From Blautia sp. MSJ-19 (lineage in GTDB: Bacteria > Bacillota > Clostridia > Lachnospirales > Lachnospiraceae): 64,000 nucleotides of DNA. Where the stretch lies: NCBI RefSeq assembly GCF_018918125.1, contig NZ_JAHLQA010000004.1, forward strand, positions 62,001 through 126,000. Reading direction: 5' to 3'. Below the pieces are notes generated by a model. The model was not told where the DNA came from. It searched no databases and saw only the letters and a list, made by a program, of their open reading frames with translations. Numbering within the stretch: the stretch's first letter is position 1; every line of letters starts with the position of its first letter. Position numbers and translations under genes: made by a program. This document shows, piece by piece, positions 45,288 through 53,105 of this stretch.

Positions 45288-46652
45288 TTATTCCGCTAAT
45301 GCGGCCTTTATCATGATTGCGCACTCCACTCTCTTACGCTGAAGTTCGCATCCGATACCATAATTGCCATTAATATCTTTCTGGAAATGATAAGCATTGG
45401 CAGCACAGCCGCCACTGCAGTAAAATCTTGCGAAACAGTCCTTGCAGGCTTCTTTTGTGTAAACATTGCATTTACCAAACTGATCACGGATCTCCGGATG
45501 CGTGATTCCCTCATCCACATTTCCCATAAGGAACTGCTCTTCACCAACAAACTGATGACACGGATAGAAATCTCCCCACGGAGTTACTGCAAGATACTCG
45601 GTTCCTGAACCACATCCTGAGAGACGCTTGTAAACACAAGGTCCACCGGTCAGGTCAATCATAAAATGGAAGAAATTGAAGCCCTTGCCGGCTTTTTCTC
45701 TGGCGATCATTTCTTTTGCCAGTGCATCGTATTCTTCCTTGATCTGCGGAATATCTTCCTCACGGATTGCATACTCCTCGGTATCTGCCGCAACTACCGG
45801 CTCCACAGAGATCTGTTTGAAACCAAGGTCTGCCAGATGCAGGACATCCTTTGAGAAGTCAAGATTATGATGGGTAAATGTACCACGCACATAATACTTA
45901 TCCTGATTTCTGGATTCTGCAAATTTCTGGAATTTCGGGATGACCAGATCATAGCTTCCTGCACCCTTACGGAATGGTCTCATATAATCGTGTACTTCCT
46001 TACGTCCATCCACACTGAGAACAACATTTCCCATTTCTTTGTTACAGAATTCCATAACTTCGTCATTGAGCAGTACACCATTGGTCGTCAGTGTAAAACG
46101 GAACTTCTTATTGTGAAGCTTCTCCTGCTCTCTTCCGTATGCTACCAGGTCCTTGACTACCTGCCAGTTCATCAGAGGTTCCCCTCCGAAGAAATCCACT
46201 TCCAGATTCCTTCTGGAACCTGAATTGGCAATCAGGAAATCAAGTGCTTTCTTTCCAACTTCGAAGGACATCAGTGCTCTTCGGCCATGATATTCTCCTT
46301 CTTCAGCAAAACAGTATCGACAGGCCAGGTTGCAATCATGGGCAATGTGCAGGCACAGTGCCTTTACTACTGTCTGTCGATTCTCCGTAAATTCTTCTAT
46401 TATATTTTCGTATACATCTCTGGTAAATAACATCCCCTGTTCTTTCAGCTTCTCGCATTCGGAAACAGAAGTACGAATATCAGCTTCAGGATACTGGTCT
46501 TTTAATTTATCAACGATCTCCTGTTCTGAAAGTCCCTCTTCCATAAAAGGAAGAACTTCGTATGTCACAAGGTCTACCAGATGAATACACCCACTGTTAA
46601 TATCCAGAACAATGTTGTAACCATTGCTCTGATATCTATGAATCAGACTCAT
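45288..46652 (-). CDS. scfB: SCIFF peptide radical SAM maturase (thioether-forming)
   Basis: Radical SAM/SPASM enzyme of 454 residues that converts the SCIFF peptide to its thioether-bridged form. The first residues (1-90) form the peptide-recognition (RRE-like) region. The SAM cluster motif is CNLACRYC, followed by VDFFGGEPLMNW. The C-terminal SPASM/Twitch part has cysteines in GGPCVYKRLSGCGSG, YPCHQF, CNVYTKEACKDCFARFYCSGGC and a final GCEL, enough for two auxiliary clusters. Its substrate gene lies 90 bases upstream. The homologous enzyme in Clostridium thermocellum (CteB) forms a Cys-Thr thioether. Confidence 0.96.
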   Translation of the reverse strand: MSLIHRYQSNGYNIVLDINSGCIHLVDLVTYEVLPFMEEGLSEQEIVDKLKDQYPEADIRTSVSECEKLKEQGMLFTRDVYENIIEEFTENRQTVVKALCLHIAHDCNLACRYCFAEEGEYHGRRALMSFEVGKKALDFLIANSGSRRNLEVDFFGGEPLMNWQVVKDLVAYGREQEKLHNKKFRFTLTTNGVLLNDEVMEFCNKEMGNVVLSVDGRKEVHDYMRPFRKGAGSYDLVIPKFQKFAESRNQDKYYVRGTFTHHNLDFSKDVLHLADLGFKQISVEPVVAADTEEYAIREEDIPQIKEEYDALAKEMIAREKAGKGFNFFHFMIDLTGGPCVYKRLSGCGSGTEYLAVTPWGDFYPCHQFVGEEQFLMGNVDEGITHPEIRDQFGKCNVYTKEACKDCFARFYCSGGCAANAYHFQKDINGNYGIGCELQRKRVECAIMIKAALAE

Positions 46653-46696
46653 CTTTCTGAAAATCCTTTCCTGTAACTTTTTCTTTCATAAGAATA

Positions 46697-46720
46697 AGCA
46701 GCGGATTTCACTCCGCTGCT
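46697..46720 (-). terminator. Intercistronic hairpin between scfA and scfB
   Basis: AGCAGCGG and CCGCTGCT form an 8-bp stem, followed by the weak tail TATTCTTATG. It may be a partial terminator that raises scfA mRNA over scfB mRNA. Confidence 0.6.
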
Positions 46721-46742
46721 TAACTGAATGTTCTGAACCTGC

Positions 46743-46883
46743 TTATTTGTTCTCGCAGCTCTGATTTCCTACAGTACAGGAAGTTTTGCATGCTGACTGG
46801 CAAGATGTCTGACATTCACCGCATCCACCTTTTTTTACTGTGTTCTGCAGATTCTTTGTATTTAATGTTTTGATATGTTCCAT
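46743..46883 (-). CDS. scfA: SCIFF ribosomal peptide precursor (six Cys in forty-five residues)
   Basis: Peptide of 46 residues, the exact SCIFF size. Residues 1-18 (EHIKTLNTKNLQNTVKK) are the recognition part. The cysteines are at 21, 24, 28, 32, 36 and 43. Cys32 and Thr37 are both present, the pair reported as thioether-linked in the C. thermocellum peptide. AAGGAGGG stands 7 bases before ATG 46883; an in-frame extension to 46937 crosses the promoter and is rejected. The peptide is nearly universal in Clostridia, its function is unknown, and it is probably not a typical bacteriocin. Confidence 0.96.
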   Translation of the reverse strand: MEHIKTLNTKNLQNTVKKGGCGECQTSCQSACKTSCTVGNQSCENK

Positions 46884-46918
46884 TATATATCCCTCCTTAT
46901 GTATAGTTATCTGGGCAT

Positions 46919-46924
46919 AGTATA
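46919..46924 (-). promoter_or_regulatory. Extended -10 promoter of scfA
   Basis: TGCTATACT on the minus strand, with a poor -35 (TTTTAA) 17 bases upstream. Leader of about 30 bases. Confidence 0.6.
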
Positions 46925-46958
46925 GCATAAAACTCATCCAATTAAAAGCATTTTTTTA

Positions 46959-47309
46959 TCAGGACAACATACCTCCGAGAGTTCCTCCGCCCAGACACAT
47001 ACAAAATGTTGTTATCGCATGTTGAAGACTCATATCCCATTTTCTCTGTACTGCAAAAGATACTCCGGCAAGCAGAACGAAATAACAGATTCCGACGAGC
47101 AATCCCCAACGATATTTGTCTTTTCTCAATATTTTTCCGGCCAGAAATCCACCTGCCAGACAGGATACCACATAAATCGTCAGAATTCCTGCAGTAACTG
47201 GTCCTTTACCTATATCGAGCTTAAAAACCAGCAATGCCAGCAGCAACAGACAGATTCCTGACAGTGCATATGCCAGAAACAGAGATCTCAAAATCGCCTT
47301 TATTTTCAT
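46959..47309 (-). CDS. TIGR04086 family membrane protein
   Basis: Small membrane protein of 116 residues with four hydrophobic helices: LFLAYALSGICLLLLALLVF, the segment around AGILTIYVVSCLAGGFLAG, WGLLVGICYFVLLAGVSF, and a Gly-rich last one (CLGGGTLGGML). This is the DUF3792/TIGR04086 pattern, which in Clostridia is often seen next to the SCIFF genes; its function is unknown. Its ribosome site GGGAGGG lies 7 bases before ATG, inside the terminator hairpin of the gene upstream. Confidence 0.82.
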   Translation of the reverse strand: MKIKAILRSLFLAYALSGICLLLLALLVFKLDIGKGPVTAGILTIYVVSCLAGGFLAGKILRKDKYRWGLLVGICYFVLLAGVSFAVQRKWDMSLQHAITTFCMCLGGGTLGGMLS

Positions 47310-47346
47310 AAAAAAGCCCTCCCATACAGATATATGGAAAGGCTTC
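47310..47346 (-). terminator. Terminator overlapping the TIGR04086 ribosome site
   Basis: AAGCC/GGCTT (47341-47345 with 47314-47318) and CCATA/TATGG form an interrupted stem ahead of six T that run straight into the ATG. GGGAGGG (47317-47323) is the 3' arm. Confidence 0.65.
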
Positions 47347-47366
47347 TCTATATATGTATCCCAGAG

Positions 47367-49001
47367 TTATTTATTTTTCTTTCTCAGATAAACCAGTACC
47401 CCAATGATCACCACCGCAGCAACTCCGAGAATTACAAACGGAAGTATCGGTGTATTGTCTCCGGTACGTACTGCCTTTACAGAATTTCCTGAATTATCTT
47501 GCTCGCTCTGATCCGAAGACGCTTCCTGATTCTCCTGAGCAGCCGATGCATCTGTTTCATCTGCTGATGCATCACCATTGCTCTCTGCTGTAGTATTTGT
47601 ACTGTTGTCTGAATCTTCGGATGAAGCAGGTGTCTGCGTAATGTCAACAGAAGACGTTGTCTCAGCTGCTACAGTTGCCTCCGGTGTAGTCGCCGTATCC
47701 GAACCTGTACCTGCCGAATAACTTCCATCCTCAATTTTCTCACCTACCAGAGCCTTGCTTCCTGCAATGCCAAACGGACTGAAAGAATGTGTACTGAATA
47801 CCATTGTGCTTCCGTCTACGCTCGGAACAATCGTTTCCATGGCTCCGCTGTCCAGGATGTGTTCAATCGTATAATCATAGCCTGCTTTTACCGGTACAGT
47901 GACACTGAGATATTCTCCATCCGGAATTTTGTATTCTGTATCATTTTTCAAATCCCACAGTTCAAATTCATAAGATTTAAATACATTTGCTTCCAGCTCA
48001 TTGGTAAATTCATAATTTTCTCCACTGGCTACACGGAACTGCACATACCATGGCAGATTAATTCCGGACACAGTAATTCCGTTGCTGGTATGATTGATTT
48101 CTGCCTGCTGTGCCTTTTCTTCATCAGAAAGATCATCTTCTGCGGTCTGTTCACGGTCATCTGCAGAAATATCTTTTTCTGTGCCATCAAAAATATTATC
48201 TTTATCAGCTTCCGGCGTAACCGTTGCTTCCGGTGTCTGCGTCGGCTCTGTCTTTGCTTCCTCTGTCGGGACCGCGGTTACTTCCTGCTGTACTTCCTCT
48301 GCTGCCGGAGTTTCCGTAATTTCCGGAGATTCTTCTTTTTCTGCAGTTTTTGTATCTTCTATTGCCCCTTCTGTCACTTCCGGAGTTTCTGTAATCTCTG
48401 GTGTCTCTTCTGCCGGTGCCTCTTCTGCTGTTTTTTCTTCCGGGGCAACAGTCTCATCTGTCTGCGCCGGCACCTCTGTATTCTCCGAAGAAGCCGTATC
48501 CTCTTCCTTTACCTCTGCATCATCCTGTGCTTCTTCTGTGTCAGCTGCTGTGTTTTCTGTTTCACTGTATGTTTCATCTGTATTCTTTTCTGATTCACTC
48601 TCCGTGTCTTCACCACTCTCATGATCAGAATCCTCACTGATACTGCTGACAACCACCGTCACATTGCTGTAAATTGCATCAGACTTTCCATCCCAGCCGG
48701 AAATCTTAGCCAGATCTGCCGTATTATATGGATGGAAAACCACTTCATAAGTCTGTACACGCTCTGACGGTACACTGGACGCATCAGCCCAGGAAAGTGT
48801 TCCATATTCACTTGTCGGAAGCCCAATTTCCGAAAGAGGAACCGGCTGATCCACTGTAACATTATCAGGTATCAGGCTGCTGACCTGAACATTCGCTGTA
48901 CTGTCTCCCATAACCACAGATGCAGGAACCTGTCCTGTCACAAGTATTGCCGCCAACGCTGCTGCAGTTATAAACTGCATGTTCTTCCTCTTCTTCATCA
49001 T
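47367..49001 (-). CDS. Cell-surface protein with signal peptide, Glu/Thr-rich region and C-terminal sorting signal
   Basis: Protein of 544 residues. The signal peptide spans about 1-32 (MQFITAAALAAILVTGQVPASVV). A domain of Ig-like/beta type follows (about 38-115, ending in YSNVTVVVS), then a long Glu/Thr/Pro-rich stretch (about 120-285, with repeats like EITETPEVTE) that would behave as a stalk. A second beta-rich domain spans about 300-410 (GITVSGINLPWYVQFRVASG). The C-terminus has VRTGDN, a hydrophobic helix and a KKNK tail. This is a sorting signal in which LPxTG is replaced by the VxTGD type common in these bacteria. The ligand is unknown. A promoter with extended -10 lies at 49143-49148. 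Confidence 0.8.
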   Translation of the reverse strand: MMKKRKNMQFITAAALAAILVTGQVPASVVMGDSTANVQVSSLIPDNVTVDQPVPLSEIGLPTSEYGTLSWADASSVPSERVQTYEVVFHPYNTADLAKISGWDGKSDAIYSNVTVVVSSISEDSDHESGEDTESESEKNTDETYSETENTAADTEEAQDDAEVKEEDTASSENTEVPAQTDETVAPEEKTAEEAPAEETPEITETPEVTEGAIEDTKTAEKEESPEITETPAAEEVQQEVTAVPTEEAKTEPTQTPEATVTPEADKDNIFDGTEKDISADDREQTAEDDLSDEEKAQQAEINHTSNGITVSGINLPWYVQFRVASGENYEFTNELEANVFKSYEFELWDLKNDTEYKIPDGEYLSVTVPVKAGYDYTIEHILDSGAMETIVPSVDGSTMVFSTHSFSPFGIAGSKALVGEKIEDGSYSAGTGSDTATTPEATVAAETTSSVDITQTPASSEDSDNSTNTTAESNGDASADETDASAAQENQEASSDQSEQDNSGNSVKAVRTGDNTPILPFVILGVAAVVIIGVLVYLRKKNK

Positions 49002-49142
49002 AATCTTCGCACCTCAATCTATTTTAACCATTCACTAATGACTTGTTCTATTTTATCATACAATATATTTATTCTGTAATATACAAACTTTTATTGTTTC
49101 GTAAAGATTTTGTAACACAATATTTTATTTTACGACACAAGC

Positions 49143-49148
49143 ATTATA
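49143..49148 (-). promoter_or_regulatory. Extended -10 (TGATATAAT) of the surface-protein gene
   Basis: TATAAT with TG one base upstream on the minus strand. The leader to the ATG is about 135 AT-rich bases with no clear fold. Confidence 0.5.
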
Positions 49149-49203
49149 TCACAGTTCTACTTTTTTCGACACCCCCAAATTATTTTTTTTATATTTACAC
49201 ATA

Positions 49204-49788
49204 TCACATCATTAGTGAGAATTGCGTGACGATTCTGTTTACTTCTGCCAGCACTTCTTTTATTCCCTTTTCAGACTCTGTCCAGTTCTCCCTGGTAATT
49301 CCATCTACACAACAGGGGCATACCCGAAATTCCACTTCCGGATATGCCCTCTGGTAATACATAAGTGCTCTTCTTGCATGATAATTCTTGCAACAGATAA
49401 TTGCCTTCCTTATTATAATACCCGCCGCATCTGTAACTTTTTTGGAAAGTTTCGCATTTTCCCATGTAAAAGTAGCCTCATCTTCACGCAGGACTGCCTT
49501 TTCCGGAACGCCATTCTTTATCAGAACATCTCTTAAAAACTCCCACTCTGTGGAATAATTTCCATTGTAATGTTTCTGTCCTGACAATACTCCTGCGAAC
49601 TTCCCGACAGAAATACTGTATTTTCCACTTGGCAATACCAGTGAGGCATATCCTTCACGATAAAGTTCTGCCGCTTTTTCTGCCATCTGGGAATATCCGT
49701 TTCCCGGAACAAAAATAATATCTGCTCTCTCCGGCCGATCCTCTGCAAAAATAAAGTTTCCTGTTTCTTTTATGAATTCTTCGTACAT
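49204..49788 (-). CDS. YdcF family protein (DUF218)
   Basis: Protein of 194 residues of the YdcF/SanA-like DUF218 fold: ADIIFVPGNGY (strand and glycine loop), AAELYREGYASLVLPSGK, then REDEATFTWENAKLSKKV (the conserved E...TxxNA helix) and CKNYHARRALMYYQ. The family includes enzymes that act on polyprenyl or envelope precursors and proteins that bind nucleotides; the reaction is unknown. No membrane helix is visible, so it is likely cytosolic. ATG 49788 has AGAAGG 7 bases upstream; the TTG at 49794 is too close to it. It follows the amidase gene by 26 bases. Confidence 0.87.
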   Translation of the reverse strand: MYEEFIKETGNFIFAEDRPERADIIFVPGNGYSQMAEKAAELYREGYASLVLPSGKYSISVGKFAGVLSGQKHYNGNYSTEWEFLRDVLIKNGVPEKAVLREDEATFTWENAKLSKKVTDAAGIIIRKAIICCKNYHARRALMYYQRAYPEVEFRVCPCCVDGITRENWTESEKGIKEVLAEVNRIVTQFSLMM

Positions 49789-49814
49789 ATCCAAACCTTC
49801 TCTTTTTGTATGAT

Positions 49815-50579
49815 TTATTTTGTCACGATCACCGTACTGTATCCGGCATCTCTGAGTCGCTGTTCCATATTGATTGCATTGCCAAGCTGCTGAAAAGCTC
49901 CTACCTGTACCTTATACAGATCATTTTCCTGCAAAAGGAATGCCGGATATCCCTGATCTGTCAGCTGATACAGCATTCGGTCCGCATTTTCTCTGTTGCG
50001 GAACGCGCCTGTCTGAACACGATAGTACAACGGTGATTCTATCGTTTCTTCGGACAGTGTACCAAGAATCGCATTCGCAATTGCTCTGGCAATTTCATCC
50101 TTTTTTTCATCATACAGGGCATTGTCTGCATCCGAGTTCAAAAAGCCGGTTTCAATCAACAATGCCGGCATTCGGGTTCGCCTCAGAACCACAAGTCCCG
50201 GTCTCTCCTTTACACCGATTTCTCGAAATCCAAGCTCACCCAATGCCCCGACAATATTCTGTGCCATCTGATATTTAATGCCACTTTTATCATACACCAG
50301 CACTTCAACGCCCTGATACTGGTTATCTTCCGGGCTGCTGTTACGATGAAAAGAAATAAAATAATCCGCACCTGCCTCATTCGCCATACGTGCCTTCTCA
50401 AACGGTGTCTGATAGCGATCGTCAGTTCTAGTATATACCACATCCACGCCATTGTCTTCAAGGATTTTTCCTACTGCAAGCGCCAGTGCCAGATTATCAT
50501 CTTTTTCCTTTCTTCCATTATATATAGCACCGGGATCTGTTCCTCCATGCCCCGCATCCAATACAATCTTATAAGCCAA
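49815..50579 (-). CDS. N-acetylmuramoyl-L-alanine amidase with SPOR domain
   Basis: Cell-wall hydrolase of 254 residues. The Amidase_3 domain (about 3-175) has IVLDAGHGGTDPGA with the first zinc histidine, the second histidine in FISFHRNSS, and ALLIETGFL with the catalytic glutamate. A SPOR domain follows (about 185-254: YRVQTGAFRNRENADRML, YKVQVGAFQQLGNA), which binds denuded glycan strands. There is no obvious signal peptide, which is odd for a wall hydrolase and suggests it acts during sporulation or is exported otherwise. The second of two in-frame TTG codons (50579) has the best spacing to AGGAG. The arrangement resembles CwlC/CwlD-type enzymes. Confidence 0.92.
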   Translation of the reverse strand: MAYKIVLDAGHGGTDPGAIYNGRKEKDDNLALALAVGKILEDNGVDVVYTRTDDRYQTPFEKARMANEAGADYFISFHRNSSPEDNQYQGVEVLVYDKSGIKYQMAQNIVGALGELGFREIGVKERPGLVVLRRTRMPALLIETGFLNSDADNALYDEKKDEIARAIANAILGTLSEETIESPLYYRVQTGAFRNRENADRMLYQLTDQGYPAFLLQENDLYKVQVGAFQQLGNAINMEQRLRDAGYSTVIVTK

Positions 50580-50591
50580 TTTCAAAACTCC

Positions 50592-50621
50592 TGACTGCTT
50601 TTTAATTAGTATATGCAGTCA
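50592..50621 (-). promoter_or_regulatory. Inverted repeat ahead of the amidase gene
   Basis: TGACTGC (50615-50621 on the minus strand) pairs with GCAGTCA (50592-50598) around a 16-base spacer holding TATACT-like sequence. The 3' arm abuts the ribosome site, so it could be an operator or a translation-blocking hairpin. Confidence 0.4.
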
Positions 50622-50647
50622 GCATGTAAACGCATCCCCCTCTCTTT

Positions 50648-51574
50648 TCAGCAATAACTGAACTGACCGGTTTCTCTGTCATAATGATAGACATAATAGG
50701 TAAGAAAATCTTCCTCCGGTGTTGTCTCTCTCACAGTCTCCGCCAGTACCTCTTTCAGATTTGCCGGATCTGCCGTCCGTTCACTATGGATCATTACTTC
50801 ATGAATGCTGGTAAACACCATATAAAAACTGCCATCCAAAAGTTCACTCAGGCGCTGTGCCACTCCCGGAAGAAAAACTGCCACCGCTCCATTCGTCCTC
50901 AGCGATGTACTCAGACAATTTCCTATCACGTCCTTTTTTAACGGCTGGTCAAACAACAGATTCATAAAATTCTCTCCCTCATAATTAATATTATAGAGAA
51001 GCTTCTCCCAACAGTAAATTCTGGGCGGCGAAATAAAATATGTATTCAGAAGTGCATCATTGAACACCGTCTGTTCGTCTTTATTCCACTGTTTCAGCAC
51101 ATGCTGTTTGATCTTCACACTGGTATTGCATCCATCCAGTTCTCCCATACGTGCATATAAAACCAGTGCAATATCACCGATTCTGCGATAAACCGCCTGC
51201 TTCAGCTCCTCCTGATATTTCACTGCATTCAAAAGACGTATAAAAAGATCATCCTTGATCTTATCGTACTCCTCAAGGTCCTTGCTCTTTTCGAAACATT
51301 CTGATTCTGCGATCGCATCCAATCTCCGAAGGACTTCCTGTACAATACTTTCCATGCTCCATCCATTCTGATAGGCTTCATAAAGATCCTGCACATAAAG
51401 TGCACAGACCTCATAGACACCCTCTCGCTGTCTGTTCTTTAACAGCAGGCGGTCGCCCGAAGTCGGTGGATATTCTTCCGCAGTCTTATAGCAGATCATT
51501 TCCTCCTCATATGCAGTTGCTTTGAGAAGATTCTGTCGAAGATCATCCACAAAAATTTCGTATCCGTTTTCCAT
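50648..51574 (-). CDS. DUF5688 family protein
   Basis: Protein of 308 residues of a family known mainly from Lachnospiraceae and relatives, with no known function. It opens ENGYEIFVDDLRQNLL, then has a central region YEVCALYVQDLYEAYQNG and a stretch near residue 160 (AVYRRIGDIALVLYARMGE). The last third is compact, with GAVAVFLPGVAQRLSELLDGSFYMVFTSIHEV. No signal peptide, membrane segment or catalytic motif is visible. ATG 51574 has GAGG 8 bases upstream; 61 codons of in-frame extension are non-coding. It sits between the phosphatase operon and the amidase. I cannot assign a role. Confidence 0.75.
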   Translation of the reverse strand: MENGYEIFVDDLRQNLLKATAYEEEMICYKTAEEYPPTSGDRLLLKNRQREGVYEVCALYVQDLYEAYQNGWSMESIVQEVLRRLDAIAESECFEKSKDLEEYDKIKDDLFIRLLNAVKYQEELKQAVYRRIGDIALVLYARMGELDGCNTSVKIKQHVLKQWNKDEQTVFNDALLNTYFISPPRIYCWEKLLYNINYEGENFMNLLFDQPLKKDVIGNCLSTSLRTNGAVAVFLPGVAQRLSELLDGSFYMVFTSIHEVMIHSERTADPANLKEVLAETVRETTPEEDFLTYYVYHYDRETGQFSYC

Positions 51575-51636
51575 ATTCAATTCCTCATCTTTCCTGAATA
51601 ATTCGGGCGACTTGCCCATGATATAAATAGATTTAT

Positions 51637-51667
51637 TAAAAAAAAGAAGGAAGCAGACGCTCCCTTC
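51637..51667 (-). terminator. Terminator after the low-molecular-weight phosphatase gene
   Basis: GAAGGGAGC and GCTTCCTTC with loop GTCT, then eight T on the minus strand. A further 8-bp palindrome TGCTGTAT/ATACAGCA lies at 51674-51696. Confidence 0.85.
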
Positions 51668-51771
51668 AAGAGTTGCTGTATATCGAGCATACAGCATATT
51701 TTCTGTTATGTAAAGAAAATCCGTTCGACAAAAGTCGCTGAAAACAACAACTTCCAATTATCTGTTTCTTA

Positions 51772-52254
51772 TTATAAAGTTATTTCTCCCTTGTTTTCCA
51801 AGTACTTCAGAAATCCCTCACAGCCCCTGATCACATCACGGTAAGTGCTTTCAAAATTCCCGGTATACCATGGATCCGCAATATCACCCGGCTGTTCTGC
51901 ATAGTCCAGCAGAAGACTTACTTTATGTTCCGGATCACTGCCGAGGATTCGAAGCATATTTCTTCGGTTCCTCTCTTCCATTCCAATCAGATAATCATAT
52001 CTGTCATAATCTGCCTTCTTCATCTGCACAGCACGCTTTCCCTCGCAGGAAATTCCATGTTTTGCCAGTTCACGTTTTGCCGGTGGATATACCGGATTAC
52101 CGATGCCATTCCAGATTTCCTCTGTGCTCGTTGCTGCAGATGCGATATAGAAATCCGACTGTAGTTGTTTTTTGTTAACCATGTCTTTGAAGATGAATTC
52201 CGCCATTGGGGAACGACAGATATTTCCCAGGCACACGAATAAAACTTTTATCAT
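51772..52254 (-). CDS. Low-molecular-weight protein tyrosine phosphatase
   Basis: Phosphatase of 160 residues. The P-loop CLGNICRS begins at residue 8 (C-x5-R-S), and the general acid is in ADPWYTGNF. In Gram-positive bacteria such enzymes act on tyrosine kinases of capsule synthesis or on small substrates; arsenate reductases share the fold but lack the DPWY loop. AAGGAG precedes ATG. It follows the SRA-like gene by 60 bases and ends at a strong terminator. No tyrosine kinase gene is nearby. Confidence 0.93.
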   Translation of the reverse strand: MIKVLFVCLGNICRSPMAEFIFKDMVNKKQLQSDFYIASAATSTEEIWNGIGNPVYPPAKRELAKHGISCEGKRAVQMKKADYDRYDYLIGMEERNRRNMLRILGSDPEHKVSLLLDYAEQPGDIADPWYTGNFESTYRDVIRGCEGFLKYLENKGEITL

Positions 52255-52314
52255 TACCTCTGTTCTCCTTAACTTGCCTTTGTCTGATTTTTTATATCCA
52301 CAAACTTTCTTTTC

Positions 52315-53073
52315 TCAAAGAAACTCAAGCATCTTATTTCTCATGCAGAATTCATATCCCAGTTTCTTTGTCCCTGCCTTTGCAAACGCAATCTCTATGG
52401 AGGCTCCGCTGATAGCAGTAATCGTTCCTGTACCAAACTTTTTATGTTTCACATTCCTGCCGACAATGTCCTGTGGAATCGTCATTTCCTGATCTGTTCC
52501 TGATTGCGGTACAGTTATTCTTGATGCATACGGAGATTTGTATATATTCCTTTTCTTTTCCTCCATCAGCTTCACATATGCGGCATCAACTTCTTTTCCA
52601 CGCTTTTTGTAATCTTCCATATCTTCGAACACAAACATCTGTGGTTTTCTTACTTCACTGTCTGCAACCGGACGCACGGGGAATTTCCATACATTGCGCG
52701 GTACGCCGTCTTCCCCGGGCTGTATTTCCGTATATGGCTCCTCAGTCAGCTCTACCCTGCCGCAGAAAATGTACTCCTCCATCTCCATAGCTTCAAACAG
52801 ATACACTTCCGTTCCCGTCTGGCTGCTCTCTGCCAGCACTGCATTATGTCCCGACTGAATATCCTGATCGCCCTTCAATCCTTCGCCTGCATAATGCAGC
52901 ACTCCGCCAATCCATTTGTCATGATACATGCCTTTGGTATAGTCCGAAATGATAACCAAAATTCCCGGAATCTTTGAGTTTCTCATATCTCCAGCTTTAT
53001 CACATTGAAACGTATCCACAAGCTCTGTATTTCTCAATATCTGTCCAACTTTCAGTTCAGAAATCATTTTCAT
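52315..53073 (-). CDS. Protein with SRA-like (ScoMcrA/DUF3427-like) and C-terminal Tudor-like domains
   Basis: Protein of 252 residues. Residues about 10-130 read as the SRA-like fold found in ScoMcrA and DUF3427 proteins: WIGGVLHYAGEGLKGDQDIQSGHNA, then EVYLFEAMEMEEYIFCGRVEL. These domains recognise modified bases such as phosphorothioate or methylcytosine. Residues about 205-250 (GRNVKHKKFGTGTITAISGASIEIAFAKAG) look like the Tudor-type end of PcrA/UvrD helicases. A short helical linker separates them. No nuclease motif (HNH or PD-D/EXK) is visible, so it may bind without cutting. Both calls rest on recalled motif resemblance. AAGGAG is 9 bases before ATG. Confidence 0.6.
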   Translation of the reverse strand: MKMISELKVGQILRNTELVDTFQCDKAGDMRNSKIPGILVIISDYTKGMYHDKWIGGVLHYAGEGLKGDQDIQSGHNAVLAESSQTGTEVYLFEAMEMEEYIFCGRVELTEEPYTEIQPGEDGVPRNVWKFPVRPVADSEVRKPQMFVFEDMEDYKKRGKEVDAAYVKLMEEKKRNIYKSPYASRITVPQSGTDQEMTIPQDIVGRNVKHKKFGTGTITAISGASIEIAFAKAGTKKLGYEFCMRNKMLEFL

Positions 53074-53105
53074 AGGCTTTTTCTCCTTCTTTTAGATTGC
53101 CACTA

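Noticed and set aside
47367..47480. Canonical LPxTG sorting signal
   Set aside because: The motif is VRTGDN, so only a variant sorting signal can be claimed.
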